This document shows positions 51,644-59,738 of a stretch of 64,000 nt of DNA, piece after piece. The stretch spans positions 1-64,000 of the forward strand of contig JAAEZD010000015.1 in NCBI GenBank assembly GCA_018223035.1. The letters run 5' to 3'. The DNA is from Heliomarina sp018223035 (lineage in GTDB: Bacteria > Pseudomonadota > Alphaproteobacteria > Rhodobacterales > Rhodobacteraceae). A program made the position numbers and the translations under genes. The notes under the pieces are model-generated. The model saw nothing but the letters and a program-made list of their open reading frames with translations. It was not told where the DNA came from and did no database searches. Every line of letters starts with the position of its first letter. The first letter of the stretch is position 1.

Positions 51644-52831
51644 ATGCTCGCGTTTTTTAAAGATCCACGGGCCGTTGCATTGTTGCTGGCGGCATCGCTT
51701 ACCATCCTGTCCAACACGATCATCAGCCCGGCTCTGCCCGGGTTGCAGGCGAGCTTTCCGGACAATCCCAACGCGGAACTGATGACCCGGTTGCTGGTCA
51801 CGGCGCCCTCGCTGCTCGTGGCGTTCTTTGCGCCCTTTGCCGGTATAGTGGCAGATCGTTTTGGCCGTCGGCGCCAGATATTGTTGGGCGCCTTGCTGTT
51901 TTCGGTGGCGGGATGTGCCGGGACGCTTTTGCCAAGCCTTGAAACCATCCTTGTCAGCCGCCTGTTCCTTGGGCTTTCGGTTGCAATGGTCATGACGGGG
52001 CAGGCCGCTCTCATCGGTGACTATTTCGACGGCGAAGCGCGCGGCAAGTTCATGGGGCTGCAGATCGCAGTCGTCAATTTCAGCGGATTTGCCTTTATCG
52101 CCCTCTCGGGCTGGCTTGCGGGTATGTCACCGCGCCTGCCGTTCCTGATCTACGCGCTTGGAGCGATCATCTTTCCCTATCTCTGGTTCACGGTAAAGGA
52201 TCCGGTTGCCAAAGTATCCACCGGCCCAGAGGTCACCGGCGAAAATGCCGGGTCAGCGGGATGGGTTCTGACGCTGGTGGTTATCGTAGCGCTTTCGGCG
52301 CTTAGCTTTGTCTTGTTCTACCTCGTGCCGACGCAGATCCCGTTTTACCTCGCAACCATCGGTTTCGACAGCGCTTCTGCGCCGGCGCAGGTTCTTGCGA
52401 TGGTGACGCTTGCAGGGGGCGCGACGGCGCTTGCCTTCGGGCGAATTCACGCCCGTCTTGGGCATGGGCTGACGCCGGCGTGCGGTTTCCTCTTCATGGC
52501 CTGCGGCTTTGGCTTGCTCGACTGGGTGCACAGCATGGCCCTGATCGACCTTGCAGCGCTGTGTATCGGCGCAGGGTTTGGCCTGACGATGCCGACCTTC
52601 TTTGCGGTCGCGCTTGACGCGGCGCCAGCGCGGCACCGGGGTCTTGTTTCGGGCGCGATCACGACCAGCATCTTCCTTGGCCAGTTCATCTCGCCGATCT
52701 TCAGCATGCCGATGGTCGGCGCGGTCGGGTACGAGGGCACCTTCGGCGTAGCGGCTATCATCCTCGTGGTCACCGCGGTCTTGGTCTACCTGTTCTTCCA
52801 GCGTCGCGGACGTTCTGCCGTTCCCGCGTAA
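51644..52831 (+). CDS. MFS transporter
   Basis: 395 residues, about twelve membrane helices. The cytoplasmic loop after helix 2 is GIVADRFGRRRQILLG near 67-82, the major facilitator signature; LVSRLFLGLSVAMVMTGQAALIGDYF follows near 103-128. The N-terminal pattern NTIISPALPGLQASF resembles drug-efflux (DHA) members. It is monocistronic. Substrate unknown. Confidence 0.9.
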   Translation: MLAFFKDPRAVALLLAASLTILSNTIISPALPGLQASFPDNPNAELMTRLLVTAPSLLVAFFAPFAGIVADRFGRRRQILLGALLFSVAGCAGTLLPSLETILVSRLFLGLSVAMVMTGQAALIGDYFDGEARGKFMGLQIAVVNFSGFAFIALSGWLAGMSPRLPFLIYALGAIIFPYLWFTVKDPVAKVSTGPEVTGENAGSAGWVLTLVVIVALSALSFVLFYLVPTQIPFYLATIGFDSASAPAQVLAMVTLAGGATALAFGRIHARLGHGLTPACGFLFMACGFGLLDWVHSMALIDLAALCIGAGFGLTMPTFFAVALDAAPARHRGLVSGAITTSIFLGQFISPIFSMPMVGAVGYEGTFGVAAIILVVTAVLVYLFFQRRGRSAVPA

Positions 52832-52913
52832 CTGTTTTGCGGGAGCGGGCGCGTCGCCGTTTGCGCCCTGTGCTCGGTAAGGTGATGTTTTTTAGGGGGT
52901 CATTTAGACCAGT

Positions 52914-53573
52914 TCACGTCTTGCGCAGTGGTCCAGTCTGAAAGCAAAAGTCATCGTCCTTGGTGAATTCCATTATATAACCCTTCAGATGCGCGTGCTT
53001 TTCCTGTTTTTTCTCGCGTGCGATCGACTGCGCCGCTTCGGACATTGCCGCCATGATGGTGGGGCGCAGCGATTGGCGGAAGCTTTCGTCGCGCAAGGCT
53101 GAAATAAGCGCTTGTTCAGCTTCGCGCTTCAGCATTGCAGAATCGAACTGCTGAACACGATTTTCCAGCGCTTGCAGGATCGCAGAGCGCAAACTTTCGG
53201 GCGAGATATCCTGTTTCGGCAAAAAGTCTGAACACCCGGCTTTCAGTGCCGCGACTGCCAGTTCGATCTGTCCGTTGCCAGAGATCATGATGGTCGCGGC
53301 ATTCCGGTTCTTGCTACTCGCCTGGACAATGTCCAAAGCCGAAAAACCGTCACCATCGGCCAGCCGGTAATCCACCAACACAAGGTCATAGGCGTGCTCC
53401 TGCATGGATTGTTCCATCGTTTCCAGCGTCGGAACAGAATGCATCGTAATGGGAAGGCCCAACCCATCGCTCATCCGGCAGATACGCCGCCGGTCAAATT
53501 CGTCATCGTCAAGCAGGAGCGCATTCACCGCTTTTGGCTCTGCCGAAGGATAGATCGTTGAAGGCTCAGTCAT
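52914..53573 (-). CDS. Response regulator with unrecognised C-terminal domain (RR1)
   Basis: 219 residues from the ATG at 53573, preceded by CGGGGGTCG; an in-frame GTG at 53594 is less likely. The receiver domain fills 15-135: acidic pocket DDD 22-24, phosphoacceptor D68 in LVLVDYRLADGDG, S98 and K120. The last ~85 residues are helical and charged with no recognisable DNA-binding, cyclase or HPt motif. FDRRRICRMSDGLGL near 26-40 is closely matched in RR2 (FDRRRIRRLSD), so the two are paralogues. It lies downstream of HK1 on the same strand and is probably its partner. Confidence 0.85.
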   Translation of the reverse strand: MTEPSTIYPSAEPKAVNALLLDDDEFDRRRICRMSDGLGLPITMHSVPTLETMEQSMQEHAYDLVLVDYRLADGDGFSALDIVQASSKNRNAATIMISGNGQIELAVAALKAGCSDFLPKQDISPESLRSAILQALENRVQQFDSAMLKREAEQALISALRDESFRQSLRPTIMAAMSEAAQSIAREKKQEKHAHLKGYIMEFTKDDDFCFQTGPLRKT

Positions 53574-53717
53574 TTGCGACCCCCGAATTGCCACCTGAAC
53601 CGACTGTATCCGGTAGCGATCCGGATTTCGTTAATTTCGCCAGGGTGAGAAGGGCGCGCGTGTCGAAGGTTTTACTAAACTTCCTGTCGGGTCGTTTTTG
53701 CGAAGCCGTGAGTATCG

Positions 53718-54467
53718 CTAGCTAACGGTCCGACAGGAATTTGGAAATCTGATCGCTATGCGGGTGCCTCGCATGCCTTCGGTGGGGAGCCATTCAATCT
53801 GCGCCTTGTACAGGTTCGCGATCTTGCGGACGTTGGCCAGACCCATACCGCTACCCTCGATCTCATCCCGGGGTTTCAGGGTCGTCATGACCTCGAAAAC
53901 TTTCTCTCGCGATTTTTTCGGAATGCCGGGGCCATCGTCCCAGACAGACAAAACCGGCCCCTGCGGCGTGTCATGGGTGGATATCTTTATAAATCCGGTT
54001 TCACTGTCATGATGCTTTATTGAATTTGAGAGAAGCGAAGACACAAGGGTAAGCGCATCATGTTCGCCGAGAAAGATAGTTGGCGAATGTATTTCCCTGT
54101 CAAGTTCGAAACCCTGCGGAACGGGAACCTGATCAAGGGTCGTATCAATGACCGTGTTCCAGTCCAATTGAACGGATTCCTGCATTCGCCCAATCCGCGA
54201 GTAAACCAAAAGGTCGATCAGCATCCGGTCCAATCGTCGCGTATGGGTGTTCATCAGTTCGATGTTACCGGCCAGGGATTTGGAAATTGGCAGCCCGGCA
54301 TCCCTGATATCTTCTTCGATCCATTGGGGAAGTTCGAGAAGCGCGCGTACGGAGTTTCGTACGTCATGACTCACTAAATATATGAAATCCTCGAATTCCT
54401 GTGCGGCATTTTCAATTGAAACAACGGCCGACGTATTCGTATCCACTTTTCTTTCTGGCAGAGACAT
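53718..54467 (-). CDS. Sensorless histidine kinase (HK1)
   Basis: 249 residues, with no membrane helix and almost no N-terminal domain: the HisKA phosphohistidine is already H34 in FIYLVSHDVRNSVRAL. The HATPase domain has the N box LLSNSIKHHD near 148-157, G1 SVWDDGPGIP near 176-185 and G2 EGSGMGLANVRK near 205-216. The lack of a sensor module suggests that it is driven by a partner protein or serves as a phosphate sink/transfer unit. It is divergent from RR2-HK2-RR3 and upstream of RR1. Confidence 0.88.
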   Translation of the reverse strand: MSLPERKVDTNTSAVVSIENAAQEFEDFIYLVSHDVRNSVRALLELPQWIEEDIRDAGLPISKSLAGNIELMNTHTRRLDRMLIDLLVYSRIGRMQESVQLDWNTVIDTTLDQVPVPQGFELDREIHSPTIFLGEHDALTLVSSLLSNSIKHHDSETGFIKISTHDTPQGPVLSVWDDGPGIPKKSREKVFEVMTTLKPRDEIEGSGMGLANVRKIANLYKAQIEWLPTEGMRGTRIAIRFPNSCRTVS

Positions 54468-54701
54468 CGTGTATCCTTGATCATGCTAAGCCTGAGCTTC
54501 GTAACGCTTTTGACCTAACGGATTCTTAAGTCGGCATTCCGGCGATTATACAACGGGTTCGAATCACCGCTGCTTTCAAAAATCCTAAAAGTTTTCACAA
54601 TATCCGTAATCGTATTTCACCAACGGGTAACCGGTTCGAAGCTAGGTTCCCATGTTAAGGGGCGCGTTTTCGTCGGCCATACCTTATCGAAGGGAGTAGA
54701 T
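54468..54701. promoter_or_regulatory. Divergent control region of the two-component island
   Basis: 234 bases, AT-richer than the rest of the window. CAACGGG followed directly by TTCGAA lies at 54551-54563, and CAACGGG with GGTTCGAA seven bases further lies at 54621-54640: an imperfect direct repeat 70 bases apart. GAAGGGAG precedes the RR2 start. It should drive HK1-RR1 leftward and RR2-HK2-RR3 rightward. Confidence 0.45.
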
Positions 54702-55397
54702 ATGAAGCAGAATATTCAAGAGATTGAAACTGTTACCGTCAAAGCCCCGTGCTCAGAGCCCGGAATCAAAGCTCTTATTCTGGATGACAGCGTCTTTGAC
54801 AGACGGCGCATCCGTCGCCTGAGTGATGATACCGCGTTGGGAATAACGCTTGATGAGACAGCATCGATTGAGGGCTTGCAGGAAGCATTGGATCAGGAAC
54901 GGTTCGACGTGATTCTCATTGATTACAATCTTCCTCAAGGCAATGGGATTGAGGCGCTACAGGTGATTCGAAACCATCAGGTGAACGGATCCTGCCCAAC
55001 GATCATGGTTACCGGAGACGATAAATCGGATGTTGCCGTCAAATCCTTAAAGATGGGGTGCGAAGATTACCTTACCAAAGATGAAATGACACCCGAGACT
55101 TTAAAGTCAAGTATTGTGGGGGCAATTAAAAGTGCTGCAAAGAACACCGGAATAGACGCGCTGGTTCAATCTGAAATTGAACAGGTCACGTCCGTTATCA
55201 TGGCCAAATACACGAATGCGCTGCAGCCCAAATTGGCACGGGTTATTCGTGACATGAGAAGCCTGAGGTCCGCACTTCCGGATAAAGATGTGAATGTTCC
55301 GGGTGAACTGGAAAATATCGAGCGTCAATGTATTAAACTGTGGTCACTGCTGCTTGATCCTCACACGGTGTCGCGCCGGCAGGAATTTCGACACTAA
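54702..55397 (+). CDS. Response regulator with unrecognised C-terminal domain (RR2)
   Basis: 231 residues. Receiver domain at about 20-145: DDS near 28-30, phosphoacceptor D74 in VILIDYNLPQGNG, T104 and K126 (YLTKDEM). The remaining ~85 residues (from ALVQSEIEQ) look helical and carry no motif I know. Paralogue of RR1 in the receiver; the tails differ. It is the first gene of the rightward unit RR2-HK2-RR3. Confidence 0.86.
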   Translation: MKQNIQEIETVTVKAPCSEPGIKALILDDSVFDRRRIRRLSDDTALGITLDETASIEGLQEALDQERFDVILIDYNLPQGNGIEALQVIRNHQVNGSCPTIMVTGDDKSDVAVKSLKMGCEDYLTKDEMTPETLKSSIVGAIKSAAKNTGIDALVQSEIEQVTSVIMAKYTNALQPKLARVIRDMRSLRSALPDKDVNVPGELENIERQCIKLWSLLLDPHTVSRRQEFRH

Positions 55398-55520
55398 AGT
55401 CCAAAACGGGTGTCTAAAACGACTCTTGCATGAAAGATGGAAGAGCGACCGGCGGGCTTGTTTTCAGTAGCTCATATCGCTTGAAGAATGAAGAATTCTT
55501 CTTCGAGCCGAGGTCTCGAT

Positions 55521-56960
55521 ATGTCGACGACATTATTGTCTATCGATCACTTTCCGGCTCCTGCCTTACTCGTTTCCGAATCGGGCATAATAACTGAATG
55601 TAATTTAATGGCGGCCGAACTGCTGAAGACACCTCGGAGTGAAGTTGAAGGCAAACCGCTCGATAGCTTGCTTGTGGATTTATGGTTTGGCCGACAAAAT
55701 TCGACACTCGATCATGCCTTGCTCAGTGCAACCCCACCGGAAACGTTGCTTAAGCAGATCAGCAAAACGAGGGACGGCCGGGATGTCATCGTGTCCATCT
55801 TTCCCGGACCTTCCGAGGGGCGCACATCGGCTGCTTATTGCATTGCGCTCAGCCAAGGGGAGGCGCCTGGATCATCCTCGCAGAATTTCCGCGATATTGT
55901 GGATGCCTCGGCCAGCGCCATTATCATGTGTGATGCAAAGGGGGCGATCAGGTTTGCCAGCCGCGCGGCAGGTGGGCTGTTTGGGTACGATTTGGACAGC
56001 CTGATCGGTATGTGCGTGGAGCAGCTGGTTCCCGGCAGGCTCAAGAAACATCACGAAGATTATCGGGCCGAATTCGGCAAGGCGATGAAACCCCGCGCCA
56101 TGGGCCGTAAGAGCAAGGTAACTGCGGTGCACAAGGAAGGGCATGAAATTCCGATCGAAATCGTGCTCACGCCTGTCAACGAGGCGGATGCCGAGATCAT
56201 GTGTACGATCGTGGATTTGACCGAGCACGTGGCGACCCAAACGGAAATTTCCGAGAAAGCAAAAGAGCTTGAACAGCTTAACGCGGAACTTTCGGCCTTT
56301 GCCAACAGTGCCAGTCACGATCTCAAGGCGCCGCTTTGTTCAATCGAGGGCTTGCTGAGCCTTTGTCTGGAGGATTTCGAAGCTGGCGACGCCGAAGAGT
56401 TGAAGAAGAACCTCGAAGAGGCTCTGCTGATTAGCCGTTCCAACGCGAGCAAGGTGGAGAAAATCATCGAACTTGCGCAGGCAGGACAGGCCAAGTTGAA
56501 CAAGGAAAGGTTTTCACTTCGCGCGGATATCGTCGAGATCTGGCGCAGTTTGCGGTCCGTTGGATCTGCGGGCGCGGTACTGGAATTTGACCTGCGCCAC
56601 GGCGATATCGTCAATCTCGAGCGCGCCGCCATGAACATGATACTCGCCAACCTTTTGTCGAATGCCCTGCGCTATGGCGACCCGGAGAAACCATCTCACG
56701 TGATCAGGATTTCAAGTCGGCGGGAAAACAACCAGTTGCAGATGGTTGTGGGCGACAACGGGCGCGGTATTTCCAGAGGCAATCTGCAGCGCGTCTTTAC
56801 CTATTTCTCAAGGTTCGATGAGCTAAGCAATGAGGGTGTCGGCCTTGCGCTGGTGCGCAAACAGATCGAACGGCTGGGCGGCGCGATTTCGGTTCACAGC
56901 GTCGAAGGGCAGGGCACTGAATTCAGCTTTCTAATTCCACTGGAAGAAAGGGAGGAATGA
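55521..56960 (+). CDS. PAS-domain sensor histidine kinase (HK2)
   Basis: 479 residues from the ATG at 55521, preceded by GAGG (55510-55513); the track's earlier in-frame ATG at 55488 has no ribosome site and overlaps a GAAGAATTCTTC palindrome (55490-55501). No membrane helix is seen. A first PAS-like domain starts LLVSESGIITECNLMAAELL, a second (from about 120) has IIMCDAKGAIRFASRAAGGLFGY. HisKA has FANSASHDLKAPLCSIEG with the phospho-His near 278; HATPase has NLLSNALRYGD, GDNGRGIS and NEGVGLALVRKQ. A soluble sensor of a cytoplasmic signal. Overlaps RR3 by 4 bases. Confidence 0.9.
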   Translation: MSTTLLSIDHFPAPALLVSESGIITECNLMAAELLKTPRSEVEGKPLDSLLVDLWFGRQNSTLDHALLSATPPETLLKQISKTRDGRDVIVSIFPGPSEGRTSAAYCIALSQGEAPGSSSQNFRDIVDASASAIIMCDAKGAIRFASRAAGGLFGYDLDSLIGMCVEQLVPGRLKKHHEDYRAEFGKAMKPRAMGRKSKVTAVHKEGHEIPIEIVLTPVNEADAEIMCTIVDLTEHVATQTEISEKAKELEQLNAELSAFANSASHDLKAPLCSIEGLLSLCLEDFEAGDAEELKKNLEEALLISRSNASKVEKIIELAQAGQAKLNKERFSLRADIVEIWRSLRSVGSAGAVLEFDLRHGDIVNLERAAMNMILANLLSNALRYGDPEKPSHVIRISSRRENNQLQMVVGDNGRGISRGNLQRVFTYFSRFDELSNEGVGLALVRKQIERLGGAISVHSVEGQGTEFSFLIPLEEREE

Positions 56961-57397
56961 TGAAGATACCGGTGATGGTCATCGATGATGAAACCGTCGA
57001 CAGGTACACGGCAAAGCGCCGGCTCGACAAGCACGGCGGTTTCGAAGAGGTTGTCGAAGTGTGCTCCGGTGACCAGTTTCTCGAAAGCTATTGCAATGAA
57101 AATAATGGTTTACAGCCTCACCGGCCGCTATTGATTCTGATCGATATCAACATGCCCGGCCGCAACGGGTTTGAAACCATCGCCGAACTCGAAAATCGAC
57201 AAAAGCTTGGGATCGCCCCGCAGGCCGTGGTCGTGATGATGTTCACGTCATCTGGCAATCCCAAGGACAAGGCGGCTGCCGCCTCTTTTTCACTGGTGAG
57301 AGGGTACATCGAAAAGCCGCTGGATGCGGCGGGCGCAGAAGAACTCTACCAGATATACCGGGCTGCTTTTCCGAATATCGTTGATGAAACCGCCTGA
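56957..57397 (+). CDS. Single-domain response regulator (RR3)
   Basis: 146 residues, receiver only. Acidic pocket DDE near 10-12, phosphoacceptor D63 in LLILIDINMPGRNG, T97 in VMMFTSSGN and K120 in YIEKPLD. The lack of an output domain suggests a CheY-like interaction or a phosphate carrier. This fold resembles the Rcp1-type receivers that pair with phytochrome-like kinases. Its last base abuts the convergent ureG stop. Confidence 0.9.
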   Translation: MMKIPVMVIDDETVDRYTAKRRLDKHGGFEEVVEVCSGDQFLESYCNENNGLQPHRPLLILIDINMPGRNGFETIAELENRQKLGIAPQAVVVMMFTSSGNPKDKAAAASFSLVRGYIEKPLDAAGAEELYQIYRAAFPNIVDETA

Positions 57398-58009
57398 CTA
57401 AAGACCGCCAATATCCCGGATTGATTGGACAATCGCATCGAGCCCTTCCTGTTTTCGTAGAGAGGCGAAAAAGTACGGCCGCTCTTTGCGCATCTTGATG
57501 CTGTCCCGTTCCATTACTTCGAGCGACGCGCCAACATGGGGGGCCAGATCGGTTTTGTTGATGACCAGAATGTCGGACTTGGTGATTGCGGGCCCCCCTT
57601 TGCGCGGGATCTCTTCACCTGCGGCTACGTCGATCACATAGATGGTCAAATCGGCCAGCTCCGGCGAAAAGGTCGCCGATAGGTTGTCGCCACCGGATTC
57701 GATCAGTATGACATCTAGATCCGGATGTCTTTCACGCATTCGGGCAATCGCGGCGAGGTTGATGGACGCGTCTTCGCGGATAGCCGTATGCGGACAGCCG
57801 CCGGTTTCCACGCCCATGATCCGGTCCAAAGGCAGTACCTGAAGCCGCATCAGGGCTTCGGCATCTTCCTGCGTGTAGATATCGTTCGTAATGACCGCGA
57901 CGGAAAAATCATCGCGCATCGCGGCGCAAAGGGCGGCGGTCAGTGTGGTCTTCCCGGCGCCGACCGGGCCGCCGATACCGATGCGCAGGGGGCCGTTATT
58001 TGAACTCAT
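57398..58009 (-). CDS. ureG: Urease accessory GTPase UreG
   Basis: 203 residues. P-loop GIGGPVGAGKTTL near 11-23, ITNDIYTQEDAEAL near 39-52, the metal-binding CPH in ETGGCPHTAIREDAS, ESGGDNLSATFSPEL and the NKTDLAP guanine motif. It delivers nickel to urease with UreD/E/F using GTP. Overlaps ureF by 4 bases; last gene of the operon. Confidence 0.97.
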   Translation of the reverse strand: MSSNNGPLRIGIGGPVGAGKTTLTAALCAAMRDDFSVAVITNDIYTQEDAEALMRLQVLPLDRIMGVETGGCPHTAIREDASINLAAIARMRERHPDLDVILIESGGDNLSATFSPELADLTIYVIDVAAGEEIPRKGGPAITKSDILVINKTDLAPHVGASLEVMERDSIKMRKERPYFFASLRKQEGLDAIVQSIRDIGGL

Positions 58010-58683
58010 GAGCGGAACATCCTCGAATATTGGTCTTCGTGCGTCATCGACGCGATATCGCCAATGAAACTGCTTGAGCCGATAGCTTCAAGCGATTCAT
58101 CAGTGTAGGTCGAACCCAGCTGATCGCAGAGCGGGGCGAGAGAGCGAACGATGCTTTGCCCCTCGGTCTGGCCAAGCGGCACGATCCGGATTGCCGCGGA
58201 AACGAGCGAGCTGGTCAGCGCGTGAAGATACATGCAGGCTGTTTCACGCAGCGGCATGCCGCAGGTTCGGGCAGACGCACCGATGGCCACCGGATAGCAT
58301 AGGGGTGGCAGATCGCTGCCCCAAACTTCGTTGATCGTACGAATAAAGGCTTCGCCCTGCACCTCGGTTTCGAGGAGACGTTCCTTGGACGGCGACAGGG
58401 CCCGAGCAAGCGCGTCGACTTCCTTGATCTCCTCCGTTGAGGACGCACGGAAAGACGCGGCCATCAGGATCACATCATTGCGTCCCGCGCCGTAATTCAG
58501 CACCGAGTTCAGCCAGGCCTCGACATCCTTTGCGGAACGGATTTCATCCGTTTCAACAAGGGATTCCAGCCCGTGGCTAAAGCTGAAAGCACCGATGGGG
58601 AAAGCTGGCGAAAACCATTGCGCCAGCGTCAGCATCACGTCCGGTGTGTCAGTGCTCATGCGAATGGGTGCGACCGTGCCCAT
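58006..58683 (-). CDS. ureF: Urease accessory protein UreF
   Basis: 225 residues from the ATG at 58683, which has a GAAGG site; an internal ATG at 58659 (MSTDTPD) is possible but lacks one. TLAQWFSPAFPIGAFSFSHGLE near 19-40 is the family N-terminal motif, and YGAGRNDVILMAAS follows near 68-81. It forms a complex with UreD and UreG on apo-urease and acts in the GTPase cycle. The start overlaps the end of ureE. Confidence 0.93.
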   Translation of the reverse strand: MGTVAPIRMSTDTPDVMLTLAQWFSPAFPIGAFSFSHGLESLVETDEIRSAKDVEAWLNSVLNYGAGRNDVILMAASFRASSTEEIKEVDALARALSPSKERLLETEVQGEAFIRTINEVWGSDLPPLCYPVAIGASARTCGMPLRETACMYLHALTSSLVSAAIRIVPLGQTEGQSIVRSLAPLCDQLGSTYTDESLEAIGSSSFIGDIASMTHEDQYSRMFRS

Positions 58684-59101
58684 AAGCGCCGCCTTCGGGC
58701 GTAAAGGGCTCGACCACCTCGCGGAGCGTGGCGCCCAGAAGGGTCAGCATATCCTGCATCACATGGTTGCGCTGGATCAGCAGGCGGTCTGTTTCGATCT
58801 GGCAGGGAGTGTGGCGGTTGCCAACGTGCCAAGCGAGCCGGACGAGATCTTCGCCCGTCACTTCGAGCAGTTCTTCGGCGGCGGCCTGAACTTCGATAAG
58901 CGACCCGTCATTCAGTTCGAGCGCGTCGCCGTGATCGAGCGACTCCGTGTGTTCGAGGTCGACCAGAAAGCGTTTTCCGGCGCTGGTTTCCAGCACTTTG
59001 CGCCGCAGGAAACGATCGTCATAGCTAAGGGTGCAGGTGTCGCCGGCCGTGTTCCACGCGCCGTGGCGGTGCAGGATTTGGGCGGTAGGCAGATCGCTCA
59101 T
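58649..59101 (-). CDS. ureE: Urease accessory metallochaperone UreE
   Basis: 150 residues from the ATG at 59099-59101. The N-terminal domain has CTLSYDDRFLRRKVLETSAGKRFLVDLEHTE (in parts) and the C-terminal domain WHVGNRHTPCQIE with the conserved His of the nickel site and VMQDMLTLLGATLREVVEPF. The C-terminal end HGRTHSHEH is a short His-rich tail. It carries nickel to the UreG complex. Preceded by the DUF1127 gene on the same strand. Confidence 0.94.
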   Translation of the reverse strand: MSDLPTAQILHRHGAWNTAGDTCTLSYDDRFLRRKVLETSAGKRFLVDLEHTESLDHGDALELNDGSLIEVQAAAEELLEVTGEDLVRLAWHVGNRHTPCQIETDRLLIQRNHVMQDMLTLLGATLREVVEPFTPEGGAYGHGRTHSHEH

Positions 59102-59372
59102 GATGTTATGTCCCCGATTGGCGCAGATCCGGGCAATCCCCATTCTTCCACGCGGCTCTGCACGCTTTGTCACGGGTGCATGTAGCGCGGGAAGGTTCGG
59201 GAAACGCTTGCGGAATCATGCCATTAGAGAATGGCGGGCGCAAGCATCAGAGGGTTGGCAAACCACGTTAATCTGCCGGTTTGCGCGCTGGAAAACGCTA
59301 GAGGCCGGCGGTTGCCTATGGTTTTGCTGCACGGCCCAAGAGGCCGCGCGGCAATTGCAGTAATGCGCGCGA

Positions 59373-59606
59373 TCAGAGGTGCATCAGGTCTCGGAAAACA
59401 TACATCGGGATGTCTTCGCGACGCAGGCCCAGCTTGGCCAGCTCGGCATCGGATTTCATGTTCAGGCGCTTGACCTGATCGGACCGCGAGGCGCGCTCGA
59501 TATAAAGGTTGAATGCATCGCGCAGGCTGGCGGTGAAAGCGCCAAAAGCAGAGCGGAGACCTGCGCCGCGGATTTCGGATTTCGTTTCAAAAGCTGTGAC
59601 GGCCAT
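59373..59606 (-). CDS. DUF1127 family small protein within the urease operon
   Basis: 77 residues from the ATG at 59604-59606 with GAGG seven bases upstream; the frame opens 4 codons earlier. The C-terminal RLNMKSDAELAKLGLRREDIPMYVFRDL is the DUF1127 (YjiS-like) motif. Such small basic alphaproteobacterial proteins have been tied to RNA metabolism, phosphate/carbon uptake and stress in other species; the role here is unknown. It sits between ureC and ureE, 132 bases after ureC, with an 11-bp inverted repeat just upstream, so it may have its own promoter. Confidence 0.88.
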   Translation of the reverse strand: MAVTAFETKSEIRGAGLRSAFGAFTASLRDAFNLYIERASRSDQVKRLNMKSDAELAKLGLRREDIPMYVFRDLMHL

Positions 59607-59628
59607 CGGGAACCTCATTCAAATCTGT

Positions 59629-59665
59629 GTCAGCATATCGTCCTTGATAGGTAAGATATGCTGAC
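59629..59665. promoter_or_regulatory. Inverted repeat upstream of the DUF1127 gene
   Basis: GTCAGCATATC (59629-59639) and GATATGCTGAC (59655-59665) are perfect 11-bp arms with a 15-bp spacer. The dyad is 23 bases before the DUF1127 start codon on the minus strand, in the ureC-DUF1127 gap. It could be an operator or a long mRNA hairpin; regulator unknown. Confidence 0.55.
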
Positions 59666-59738
59666 CAAGGGCCCGATGACCAATGCAAATGCAGCATTTT
59701 TGTTATGCACCTGCAGCAATGCTGCCCAGGGCGCTGTT

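Noticed and set aside
52822..52868. Overlapping GC hairpins after the MFS gene as a terminator
   Set aside because: Short stems (TCCCGC/GCGGGA and GGGCGC/GCGCCC) without a T run; too weak to call.
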